Origin: Microbacteriaceae bacterium
GTDB taxonomy: Bacteria > Actinomycetota > Actinomycetes > Actinomycetales > Microbacteriaceae
Direction of reading: 5' to 3'
Assembly (NCBI GenBank): GCA_031177985.1
Contig: JAPSJW010000005.1
Span: 1 to 64,000, forward strand
DNA: 64,000 nucleotides
Positions 52,782-62,248 of this stretch are shown here, one piece after another. The notes below the pieces were generated by a model that ran no database searches, had not been told where the DNA came from, and was given only the letters and a program-made list of their open reading frames with translations. Made by a program: the position numbers and the translations under genes. The stretch's first letter is position 1, and every line of letters begins with the position of its first letter.

Positions 52782-53903
52782 TCAGCCCCCGTGGTACGGC
52801 GCGATGACGACCTCGACCCGCTGGAACTCCTTGAGGTCGGAGTAGCCGGTCGTCGCCATCGAGCGACGCAGCGCGCCGATGAGGTTGACGCGGCCGTCGG
52901 CGACCGAGGAGGGTCCGAGCAGGATCTCCTCGAGCGACCCGACCTGGCCGACGTGAACGCGGTGCCCGCGGGGAAGCTCGGAGTGGTGCGCCTCGGCGCC
53001 CCAGTGGTAGCCGCCGCCCGGAGCATCCGTCGCCCGCGCGAGCGCGGAGCCGAGCATGATCGCGTCGGCGCCGACCGAGATCGCCTTGACGATGTCGCCG
53101 CTCGTGCCGAGACCGCCGTCGGCGATGACGTGCACGTAGCGGCCGCCCGACTCGTCGAGGTAGTCGCGGCGAGCGCCGGCGACGTCGGCCACCGCGGTCG
53201 CCATCGGAGCGTGGATGCCGAGGCTCGCGCGGGTGGTCGAGGCCGCTCCCCCGCCGAAGCCCACGAGCACCCCCGCGGCCCCCGTGCGCATGAGGTGCAG
53301 GGCCGCCGTGTAGGTCGCTGCGCCGCCCACGATCACCGGAACGTCGAGCTCGTAGATGAACTCCTTGAGGTTCAGCGGCTCCGTCGTGCGCGAGACGTGC
53401 TCGGCGCTCACGGTCGTGCCGCGGATGACGAACAGGTCGACCCCGGCGTCGACGACGGTCTTCGAGAGCTCGGCGGTGCGCTGCGGGCTCAGCGACCCGG
53501 CGACCGGCACTCCCGAGGCACGGATCTCGGCGAGGCGAGCCGTGACGAGCTCCGGCTGGATGGGAGCGGAGTAGATCTCCTGCATCCGCTTCGTCGCGTC
53601 ACCGTCGGGCAGCGACCGGATCTCGGCGAGGTACTGCTCGGGGTGCTCGTAGCGGGTCCAGAGGCCCTCGAGGTCGAGCACTCCGAGTCCGCCGAGACGG
53701 CCGATCGCGATCGCGGTGGCGGGACTCACGACCGAGTCCATCGGCGCCGCGAGCACCGGGATGTCGAAGGTGAAGGCGTCGATCGTCCAGCTCACCGACA
53801 CGTCGCGCGGGTCACGGGTGCGCCGCGAGGGCACCACCGCGATGTCGTCGAACGCGTAGGCGCGGCGGGCTCGCTTGGCCCGGCCGATCTCGATGTCGCT
53901 CAC
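52782..53903 (-). CDS. GuaB3-type IMP dehydrogenase family protein, catalytic Cys replaced
   Basis: A 373-residue protein of the IMPDH-related family 2 (GuaB3), shorter than GuaB because the CBS domains are absent. It keeps the TIM barrel (AYAFDDIAVVPS, VLAAPMDSVVSP, VHVIADGGLGTSGDIVKAI) but the active-site loop reads GGGAASTTRASLGI where the GuaB at 56.4 kb has GPGSICTTR, so the nucleophilic cysteine appears to be serine. GuaB3 proteins are widespread in actinobacteria beside guaB; cyanobacterial members have been reported active, those with Ser here may not be. GTG start; TAGGCT (53915-53910, minus) ends 6 bases before it, a leaderless message. Confidence 0.92.
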   Translation of the reverse strand: MSDIEIGRAKRARRAYAFDDIAVVPSRRTRDPRDVSVSWTIDAFTFDIPVLAAPMDSVVSPATAIAIGRLGGLGVLDLEGLWTRYEHPEQYLAEIRSLPDGDATKRMQEIYSAPIQPELVTARLAEIRASGVPVAGSLSPQRTAELSKTVVDAGVDLFVIRGTTVSAEHVSRTTEPLNLKEFIYELDVPVIVGGAATYTAALHLMRTGAAGVLVGFGGGAASTTRASLGIHAPMATAVADVAGARRDYLDESGGRYVHVIADGGLGTSGDIVKAISVGADAIMLGSALARATDAPGGGYHWGAEAHHSELPRGHRVHVGQVGSLEEILLGPSSVADGRVNLIGALRRSMATTGYSDLKEFQRVEVVIAPYHGG

Positions 53904-54000
53904 CGCACCAGCCTATCGGCGCACTAGCACGGCACCTGCGGCGCCCGCCACGGATGCTCCTCCCAGCCCGCGAGGCTTGCTCGCTCCCTAGAGTGGCTGG

Positions 54001-54330
54001 GTGTCGGCTCTCGTGCGTACGCTCTTCACCGCGGCGGCGACGAGCTACGCCGCGAACGTCGCCCTCGGCACCCTCGTCGCGACCCGCACGATCAGCACCC
54101 GCGAGTACCGCTGGGTGCATCACGCGCTGTACATCTCGACCTGCGTGCTCGCCGCATCCGCCGCCAGCAGCGTCCTGTGGAGCCGCAGCAGGGCGGGCTA
54201 CGTTCTGCTGCCCGCCGCGGTGCCGCTCGCGGTGATCCCCTACGCCGGCACGCGCGGGAGCCGGCATCCGCTCGTCGCCTCATCCGCGGCGCCGTTCTTC
54301 CTGGCGTCGCTCATCCGCAGCTGGAGGTAG
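54001..54330 (+). CDS. small membrane protein
   Basis: A 109-residue protein with three or four predicted membrane helices ([55 protein letters not shown], and a short C-terminal one) and the conserved-looking [11 protein letters not shown] between the first two. No known family. GTG start, with TAGAGT (53989-53994) ending 6 bases upstream, a leaderless pattern. It begins a three-gene run with the nitroreductase and aminotransferase genes, each 2 bases after the last. Confidence 0.7.
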   Translation: MSALVRTLFTAAATSYAANVALGTLVATRTISTREYRWVHHALYISTCVLAASAASSVLWSRSRAGYVLLPAAVPLAVIPYAGTRGSRHPLVASSAAPFFLASLIRSWR

Positions 54331-54332
54331 TC

Positions 54333-55121
54333 ATGGAGTTCCTCGACGTCGTGCGGCGCCGCAAGACCACGAACGGGCACTTCCTGCCCGACCCGGTGAG
54401 CGAGGAGCACCAGCGGCTCCTCATGGAGGTGGCGGGCCGTGCGCCCTCGCAGCTCAACAGCCAGCCGTGGCGGTTCGTGATCATCGAGAACCGCGACACG
54501 ATCGAGAAGGTCGCCGACATCAGCGGGTCGAGCATGACCGAGGCGATGTCGAACGGCACCTTCTTCGAGCGCTACAAGCCGTACTTCCGGTTCAGCGAGC
54601 AGGAGATGGAGGAGAAGCGCAGCGGGATGCTGTTCGACAAGCTTCCCGCGCCGCTCCGCCCGTTCACGAAGCAGGTGTTCACCCCGCGCGGGCAGAAGCT
54701 CATGAACACGCTGCGCGTGCCGCAGACCCTCGGCGAGGAGAACCGCAGGCTCGTCGCGGGTGCTCCCCTGCTGCTCGGCGTCATGCTCGACCGCGCGGAG
54801 TACCGGCCGGGCGAGCTCAGCTCCTTCTACTCCCTGTTCAGCATGGGCGCGGCGATGGAGAACGTGTGGCTCACGACCGTCGAGATCGGCATGGGCATCC
54901 AGTTCGTGTCGTTCCCGATGGAGGTCCCCGGTCAGTGGGAGCGCATCGTCGAGCTGCTCAAGGTGCCGGACGAACTCGAGCTGATGGCCGTCTACCGGAT
55001 GGGCTACCTCCCGCCCGAGCAGCGGCGGCCGGCGATCGACTGGTCGAGCCATCAGCGGAAGCTCCCCAGCCAGTACGTCTACCGCGAGGACGCCGAGACG
55101 CCGCAGCAGGGCTGGGACTGA
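54333..55121 (+). CDS. nitroreductase family FMN oxidoreductase
   Basis: A 262-residue nitroreductase-fold flavoprotein: [15 protein letters not shown] and [18 protein letters not shown] near the start bind FMN, and the C-terminal half has [25 protein letters not shown] and [15 protein letters not shown]. The family reduces nitro compounds, quinones or flavins with NAD(P)H. GGAGG within the end of the preceding gene serves as ribosome site; the two genes are 2 bases apart. Substrate unknown. Confidence 0.92.
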   Translation: MEFLDVVRRRKTTNGHFLPDPVSEEHQRLLMEVAGRAPSQLNSQPWRFVIIENRDTIEKVADISGSSMTEAMSNGTFFERYKPYFRFSEQEMEEKRSGMLFDKLPAPLRPFTKQVFTPRGQKLMNTLRVPQTLGEENRRLVAGAPLLLGVMLDRAEYRPGELSSFYSLFSMGAAMENVWLTTVEIGMGIQFVSFPMEVPGQWERIVELLKVPDELELMAVYRMGYLPPEQRRPAIDWSSHQRKLPSQYVYREDAETPQQGWD

Positions 55122-55123
55122 GC

Positions 55124-56260
55124 ATGCGCGTGACCGCCGAGCAGCTCGACACCCTCCGCCACCGCACGAGCGAGAAGTGGGTCGAGTACCCGCCCGACGT
55201 GCTGCCGCTGTTCGTCGCCGAGATGGACTACCCGCTCGCGGAGCCGGTGCAGGCCGCGATCATCGACCGCGTGCGCGCGTCGGACACCGGGTACGTCTCG
55301 GGGCCGGGGGCACTGCCCCGGGCCTTCGCCGACTTCGCCGAGCGCCGGTGGAGCTGGCGGCCGGGCACCGACGGCATCCGCACGACGACGGATGTCAGCG
55401 TCGCGATCGTCGAGACGCTGCGGCAGGTCGTGCGCCCGGGCGAGGGCGTCGTCATCACCCCGCCGGTGTATCCGCCGTTCTTCGACCTGGTTCCCGAGGC
55501 CGGCGGCACGGTCGTCGAGGTGCCGCTGCGCGACGACGGGGCGACCTGGTCGATCGACCTCGACGGGCTGGAGCGCGCCTTCAGCGACGGCGCGCGGGCG
55601 TTCCTGCTCTGCAACCCGCAGAATCCGCTCGGGCTCGTGCACGACCGGCAGACGCTCGAGGCGGTCGCGGAGCTCTCCGCGCGCTACGACGTCGCGGTCG
55701 TCAGCGACGAGATCCACGCGCCGCTCGTGCGGCGCGACGCCGTGTTCACGCCCTACCTCTCGGTGTCGGATGCCGCACGCGAGCGCGGCATCGTGGTCAC
55801 CGCGGCGAGCAAGGGCTGGAACCTCGCGGGAGTGAAGTGCGCCCTCTTCGTCGCGGGCTCCGAGCGCACGATCGCCGCCCTCGACCGGATGCCCGCAGAG
55901 GTCGGGTTCCGCACGAGCCTCCTCGGACTGCACGCCTCGGTCGTGGCGTTCGACTCGGGCGAGCAATGGCTCGACGGCGTGCTCGACGCCCTCGACGAGA
56001 GCCGCACGCTGCTCGGCCGTCTGCTCGAGGAGCGGATGCCGGGCGTCGCGTTCCGGCCGCCGGCCGCGAGCTACCTCGCCTGGCTGGACTTCCGCGCGGT
56101 GGAGGGCTGGGCGGAGGATCCGGCGGCGATCGCCCTCGAGCGCGGCGTCGCCCTGATCCAGGGCAGCGCGTTCGGCGCCCAGGGCGCGGGCCACGCACGT
56201 CTCAACTTCGCATGCCACCCCGACGTCCTCACCGAGGCGATCGACCGGATGGCGCGCTGA
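55124..56260 (+). CDS. MalY/PatB-type PLP aminotransferase (cystathionine beta-lyase-like)
   Basis: A 378-residue fold type I PLP enzyme of the MalY/PatB group: EKWVEYPPDVLPLFVAEMDYPLAEPV near the start is diagnostic, followed by TPPVYPPFF, CNPQNPLGLV, VVSDEIHAPLV and the PLP lysine in TAASKGWNLAGVKC. Such enzymes split cystathionine or other cysteine conjugates into thiol, pyruvate and ammonia, or act as transaminases. The ATG is 2 bases after the nitroreductase stop. The gene converges with guaB, with stem-loop element B between. Confidence 0.93.
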   Translation: MRVTAEQLDTLRHRTSEKWVEYPPDVLPLFVAEMDYPLAEPVQAAIIDRVRASDTGYVSGPGALPRAFADFAERRWSWRPGTDGIRTTTDVSVAIVETLRQVVRPGEGVVITPPVYPPFFDLVPEAGGTVVEVPLRDDGATWSIDLDGLERAFSDGARAFLLCNPQNPLGLVHDRQTLEAVAELSARYDVAVVSDEIHAPLVRRDAVFTPYLSVSDAARERGIVVTAASKGWNLAGVKCALFVAGSERTIAALDRMPAEVGFRTSLLGLHASVVAFDSGEQWLDGVLDALDESRTLLGRLLEERMPGVAFRPPAASYLAWLDFRAVEGWAEDPAAIALERGVALIQGSAFGAQGAGHARLNFACHPDVLTEAIDRMAR

Positions 56261-56303
56261 GCCTGCCCGCTATCCACCGCGCCGAAGGAGGTCGGCGTGC
56301 GAG

Positions 56304-56371
56304 GAGCGGGTTCGGCTTCCTGCCGCGGTGTGGTGGGCATCCATGGGCACGGCAGGAAGCCGAACCCGCTC
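56304..56371. repeat. 22-bp perfect-arm stem-loop element 3' of guaB (element B)
   Basis: Arms 56304-56325 and 56350-56371 are perfectly complementary; the 24-base loop contains GGGCATCCATGGGC, differing by one base from that of element A near guaA. It lies 6 bases beyond the guaB stop, between convergent genes. Confidence 0.9.
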
Positions 56372-56377
56372 GACCAC

Positions 56378-58115
<1,738 letters not shown>

Positions 58116-59483
58116 GTGGAGATCACCCCGATGATCGCTGGCCGTGCCCGTTCTGCAGGGCAGCGGTTCGTCGTGTCCCTGCTCGCCGGACTCGTGGCCG
58201 TGCTCGCGCTCCTCCTCGGGGTGGGCGTCGGGCCGGCGATGGCGGAGAGCACGGATCCGCCGAGCAGCGAGCAGCCGAGCGAGGTCGGACTCGATGAGAA
58301 TCCCTTCCGAGTCAGCGGCAACGTGAAGCTCAACTCCGAGCCGCTGGCGGGGGTGCACATTACGGTGACCGGCGGGGGCTACACCGCCGACGTCTACACC
58401 GACGCCGAGGGACAGTGGCGGGTCGGCGTGCCCGAGAAGGAGACCTACACGGTCATCCTCGACGAGCAGACGCTGCCGGAGGGGATCGCGGTCATCGACG
58501 AGGCCGACGAGACTCCGAACGAGAAGGAGGCGGAGATCGGGCCGAGCGGCCGGGTCACCATGAACTTCTTCATCGGACGAGGCGAGCGCAACACGGTCAG
58601 CTTCTTCGATCAGCTGGTCGAGCGCCTCGTCAACGGCCTGAACTTCGGGCTCATGCTGGGGCTGGCGGCGATCGGCCTCTCGCTCGTCTTCGGCACGACG
58701 GGCATCTCCAACTTCGCGCACGCCGAGATGGTGACGTTCGGCGCGGTCGCCGCGCTGTTCTTCGTCGGGTTCGACATACCGATCTGGGCGGCGATACCGC
58801 TCGCGATCGCGGCGAGCGCCGCCTTCGGGTTGACCCTGGACGCGGGATTGTGGAGACCCCTGCGCCGACGCGGGGTCGGCGTCGTCCAGCTGATGATCGT
58901 CAGCATCGGACTGAGCCTCGCCGTGCGGTACGTCTTCCAGTTCTTCATCGGCGGCGGCACCGAGCAGCTCCCCGGCAACGACTCGCCGACCATCCAGCTG
59001 TTTGGCGCCGTGCAGCTGAGCGTCATCGACCTGGTCAGCATGGGCCTGAGCGTCCTCGTGATCGTGGCCTTCTCGCTGTGGCTGCTGTACACCCGGATGG
59101 GCAAGGCGACCAGGGCGATCTCCGACAACCCGTCCCTGGCCGCGGCCTCCGGCATCGACGTGGACGGCGTCGTGCGCGTCGTCTGGGTGGTCGCAGCGGC
59201 CCTCGCCGGTCTCGCCGGCGTGCTGTACGCCTACTACCGCCCGGGCATCCGCTGGGACATGGGAGCGCAGATCCTGCTGCTGCTGTTCGCGGCCGTCACC
59301 CTCGGCGGGCTCGGCACCGCGTTCGGCGCCCTGATCGGAGCGATCATCGTCGGCGTCCTGACCGAGGTCTCGAGCCTCTGGATCCCCGCCGACCTGCGCT
59401 TCGCGGCGGCTCTCGTGGTGCTCATCCTCATCCTCCTCCTCCGGCCGCAGGGCATCCTCGGCCGACGCTCGCGAATCGGTTAG
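58116..59483 (+). CDS. livH: branched-chain amino acid ABC permease LivH with an N-terminal extracytoplasmic domain
   Basis: A 455-residue protein. Residues 1-43 look like a signal sequence (ending GPAMAES); about 60-140 form a carboxypeptidase-regulatory-like beta-sandwich (FRVSGNVKLNSEPLAGVHIT, then VYTDAEGQWRVGVP); from about 165 a normal LivH permease follows, with GLNFGLMLGLAAIGLSLVFG, GISNFAHAEMVTFGA, AISDNPSLAAASGIDVDGV and the end LLRPQGILG. With LivM, LivG and LivF it imports branched-chain amino acids or related substrates. The extra exposed domain is absent from typical LivH (about 300 residues). The GTG start follows GGAGG. Confidence 0.9.
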   Translation: MEITPMIAGRARSAGQRFVVSLLAGLVAVLALLLGVGVGPAMAESTDPPSSEQPSEVGLDENPFRVSGNVKLNSEPLAGVHITVTGGGYTADVYTDAEGQWRVGVPEKETYTVILDEQTLPEGIAVIDEADETPNEKEAEIGPSGRVTMNFFIGRGERNTVSFFDQLVERLVNGLNFGLMLGLAAIGLSLVFGTTGISNFAHAEMVTFGAVAALFFVGFDIPIWAAIPLAIAASAAFGLTLDAGLWRPLRRRGVGVVQLMIVSIGLSLAVRYVFQFFIGGGTEQLPGNDSPTIQLFGAVQLSVIDLVSMGLSVLVIVAFSLWLLYTRMGKATRAISDNPSLAAASGIDVDGVVRVVWVVAAALAGLAGVLYAYYRPGIRWDMGAQILLLLFAAVTLGGLGTAFGALIGAIIVGVLTEVSSLWIPADLRFAAALVVLILILLLRPQGILGRRSRIG

Positions 59484-59492
59484 GCAGGCGCC

Positions 59493-60470
59493 ATGGATAT
59501 CGTGCAGATCCTCTCCAACACGGCGGGCTCGGTGCTGAGCCCCGTCACCATCGGCTACGCCCTCGCGACGATCGGGCTCGCCATGCACTTCGGCTACGCC
59601 GGACTGCTCAACATGGGCATCGCGGGCTTCATGGCCATCGGCGCCTACGGCTACGCGATCTCGATCCTCTCCTTCGGCTTCCCCTGGTGGGGCGGCGTGC
59701 TGGTCGGGATGGTGGGCGCCGTGCTGTTCGCGCTGGTGCTCGGTGTGCCGACCCTCCGGCTTCGCGGCGACTACCTGGCGATCGTCACGATCGCCGCAGC
59801 CGAAGTGCTGCGTCTGCTCTTCCTGACGACGGCGTTCGAGGAGTACACCGGCTCCGCCGACGGGCTGAGCGGCTACCACGACTCGTTCCGGGCCAGCAAC
59901 CCGCTGCCCGACGGCCGCTACGGCGTGGGGCCGTTCACCTACACCGAGGACCAGTGGTGGGTGCGGATCCTGGGGCTGGCCGCTCTGGCCCTCGCGCTCC
60001 TCCTGGTCTGGGCGCTGGTGCGCAGCCCGTGGGGACGAGTGCTCAAGGGCATCCGCGAAGACGAGGATGCGGTGCGGGCGCTCGGCAAGAACGTGTTCGC
60101 CTACAAGATGCAGGCGCTCGTCATCGGCGGCGTGATCGCGGCGATGGGCGGTGTGGTCTACGCCCTGCCGGCGTCCGTGAATCCTGGCGTCTACGTCACC
60201 TCGCTGACGTTCTTCGTCTACACGGCGCTGCTGCTGGGCGGCGCGGCGACGGTCTTCGGCCCCGTGCTCGGCTCGGTGATCTTCTGGGTGCTGCAGACGC
60301 TCCTCGGCAATCTGCTCCCCGCGCTCGTCGAGATCGGCGTCCTGCCGATGTCGACCTCCCAGTCGCAGACGCTGCGCTTCATCCTCGTCGGCGTCGCGCT
60401 GGGGCTCATCGTGATCTTCCGTCCGCAGGGCATCCTCGGCAACAAGAAGGAGCTGACCTTTGTCAAGTAG
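59493..60470 (+). CDS. livM: branched-chain amino acid ABC permease LivM
   Basis: A 325-residue permease with eight to ten membrane helices: LAMHFGYAGLLNMGIAGFMAIGAYG at the start, LRLRGDYLAIVTIAAAEVLRL, the cytoplasmic coupling loop GRVLKGIREDEDAVRALGKNV, and VVFRPQGILG-like VIFRPQGILGNKKELTFVK at the end. It forms the membrane channel with LivH, 9 bases upstream. Its last codons overlap the TTG start of livG by 11 bases, and the AAGGAG for livG lies within its coding sequence. Confidence 0.95.
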   Translation: MDIVQILSNTAGSVLSPVTIGYALATIGLAMHFGYAGLLNMGIAGFMAIGAYGYAISILSFGFPWWGGVLVGMVGAVLFALVLGVPTLRLRGDYLAIVTIAAAEVLRLLFLTTAFEEYTGSADGLSGYHDSFRASNPLPDGRYGVGPFTYTEDQWWVRILGLAALALALLLVWALVRSPWGRVLKGIREDEDAVRALGKNVFAYKMQALVIGGVIAAMGGVVYALPASVNPGVYVTSLTFFVYTALLLGGAATVFGPVLGSVIFWVLQTLLGNLLPALVEIGVLPMSTSQSQTLRFILVGVALGLIVIFRPQGILGNKKELTFVK

Positions 60471-61356
60471 CGCGAACCCACCCGTCGCGCGCGCGAAGGC
60501 GACGGGCCTGCACGTCGGAGACGCCGTTCCCGGCGTCAAGAAGGTCGATCCGATCATCGTCGTCGACGGTGTCAAGCGCACCTTCGGCGGTCTCACCGCG
60601 GTCGATGTCGACCACCTGGAGGTGCCGCGGAACGCCATCACGGCCCTCATCGGACCGAACGGCGCGGGCAAGACGACGCTCTTCAACCTCCTCACCGGCT
60701 TCGACAAGCCCGACAGCGGCAGCTGGACCTTCGATGGGCGATCGCTCTCCGGCGTGCCGGCGTTCCGTGCCGCGCGCATGGGGCTGGTGCGCACCTTCCA
60801 GCTCACCAAGGCGCTCGGTCTGCTCACGGTGCTCGAGAACATGAAGCTCGGCGCCAAGGATCAGACCGGCGAGAAGTTCCTGTCGAGCATCTTCCCGTTC
60901 CTCTGGCGCAAGCAGGAGGAGGAGCTGGAGGTGCGCGCGATGGAGCTCCTCACGAAGTTCAAGCTCGACGCGAAGGCCGACGACTTCGCCGCCTCCCTCT
61001 CGGGCGGCCAGCGGAAGCTCCTGGAGATGGCGCGCGCTCTCATGGGCCAGCCCACCATGGTCATGCTCGACGAGCCGATGGCCGGCGTGAACCCGGCCCT
61101 CACGCAGTCGCTGCTCGAGCACATCCTCGATCTCAAGGACGAGGGGATGACCGTGCTGTTCGTGGAGCACGACATGCACATGGTGCGGCACATCGCCGAC
61201 TGGGTCGTGGTGATGGCCGAGGGCCGCATCGTGGCCGAGGGCGCCCCCGCCGACGTGATGAAGAACCCCGCCGTCATCGACGCATACCTCGGCGCCCATC
61301 AGGAGATCGACCTCGGGGTCGTGACCGGACGCCACACCCCGGAGGACAAGGCATGA
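60460..61356 (+). CDS. livG: branched-chain amino acid ABC transporter ATPase LivG
   Basis: A 298-residue ATPase: Walker A IGPNGAGKTTLFNLLTGF, Q-loop VRTFQ, signature LSGGQRKLLEMARAL, Walker B TMVMLDEPMAGVNP and switch His in FVEHDMHMV. The N-terminal about 30 residues (SSSANPPVARAKATGLHVGD) extend beyond typical LivG. TTG start with AAGGAG 8-9 bases upstream, overlapping livM. The ATG of livF overlaps its stop (ATGA). Energises import by LivHM. Confidence 0.95.
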   Translation: MSSSANPPVARAKATGLHVGDAVPGVKKVDPIIVVDGVKRTFGGLTAVDVDHLEVPRNAITALIGPNGAGKTTLFNLLTGFDKPDSGSWTFDGRSLSGVPAFRAARMGLVRTFQLTKALGLLTVLENMKLGAKDQTGEKFLSSIFPFLWRKQEEELEVRAMELLTKFKLDAKADDFAASLSGGQRKLLEMARALMGQPTMVMLDEPMAGVNPALTQSLLEHILDLKDEGMTVLFVEHDMHMVRHIADWVVVMAEGRIVAEGAPADVMKNPAVIDAYLGAHQEIDLGVVTGRHTPEDKA

Positions 61357-62090
61357 GCACCGTCGAGCAGAACCCGCTCGTCGTCGACGTCCAGAACATC
61401 ACCGCCGGATACCTGCCGGGAGTCAACATCCTCAACGGATGCTCCCTTCAGGCTCGCGACGGTGAGCTCATCGGCATCATCGGGCCCAACGGCGCCGGCA
61501 AGTCGACCCTGCTGAAGGCGATCTTCGGGCAGGTGAAGGTGCGTGAGGGCCGCGTCCTGCTCATGGGCGACGACATCACGGGTCTGCGCGCCAACAAGCT
61601 CGTCGACCGCGGTGTCGGGTTCGTGCCGCAGACGAACAACGTGTTCCCGAGTCTCACCATCGAGGAGAACCTCCAGATGGGGCTCTACCAGCGCCCCAAG
61701 GCGTACGCGGAACGGCTCGAGTTCGTCACCGGGATCTTCTCGGAGCTCGGCAAGAGGCTCAAGCAGCGTGCCGGGTCGCTCTCGGGCGGTGAGCGCCAAA
61801 TGGTCGCCATGTCCCGCGCGCTGATGATGAAGCCGCACGTGCTGCTGCTCGACGAGCCCTCGGCCGGCCTCTCCCCCGTCCGTCAGGACGAGGCCTTCCT
61901 GCGCGTCTCCGAGATCAACCGGGCCGGCGTGACCACGATCATGGTGGAGCAGAATGCCCGTCGCTGCCTGCAGATCTGCGACCGCGGCTACGTGCTCGAC
62001 CAGGGTCGCGACGCCTACACCGGAACCGGCCGGGAGCTGCTCAACGACTCGAAGGTGATCGGGCTCTACCTGGGCACGCTCGGCGCCTGA
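61353..62090 (+). CDS. livF: branched-chain amino acid ABC transporter ATPase LivF
   Basis: A 245-residue ATPase, the partner of LivG: VQNITAGYLPGVNILNGC, Walker A IGPNGAGKSTLLKAIFG, signature LSGGERQMVAMSRALM, Walker B VLLLDEPSAGLSP and MVEQNARRCL with the switch region (Gln instead of the usual His, as is normal for LivF: VEQN). Translationally coupled to livG by a 4-base overlap and the last gene of the livHMGF operon, which ends at the terminator shared with livJ. Confidence 0.95.
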   Translation: MSTVEQNPLVVDVQNITAGYLPGVNILNGCSLQARDGELIGIIGPNGAGKSTLLKAIFGQVKVREGRVLLMGDDITGLRANKLVDRGVGFVPQTNNVFPSLTIEENLQMGLYQRPKAYAERLEFVTGIFSELGKRLKQRAGSLSGGERQMVAMSRALMMKPHVLLLDEPSAGLSPVRQDEAFLRVSEINRAGVTTIMVEQNARRCLQICDRGYVLDQGRDAYTGTGRELLNDSKVIGLYLGTLGA

Positions 62091-62192
62091 CCGGGATCCG
62101 GCCGGCTCCGCCCGGCTCGGCACCGCCGCGTCCCGACCCGGCGCACGGCGATCGCCGACGCCTGTCGACGGGCGAGCCGCAAGCTTCGGTGG

Positions 62193-62236
62193 AACGACAG
62201 AGGGCCCCGACCAACCGGTCGGGGCCCTCCGTCGTG
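62193..62236. terminator. bidirectional terminator between livF and livJ
   Basis: A perfect 13-bp G+C-rich stem (62200-62212 with 62217-62229) with a 4-base AACC loop, extended by ACGAC/GTCGT outer pairs. It sits between the convergent livF and livJ genes, 12 bases after the livJ stop. Confidence 0.85.
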
Positions 62237-62248
62237 TTCAGCTCTCGA

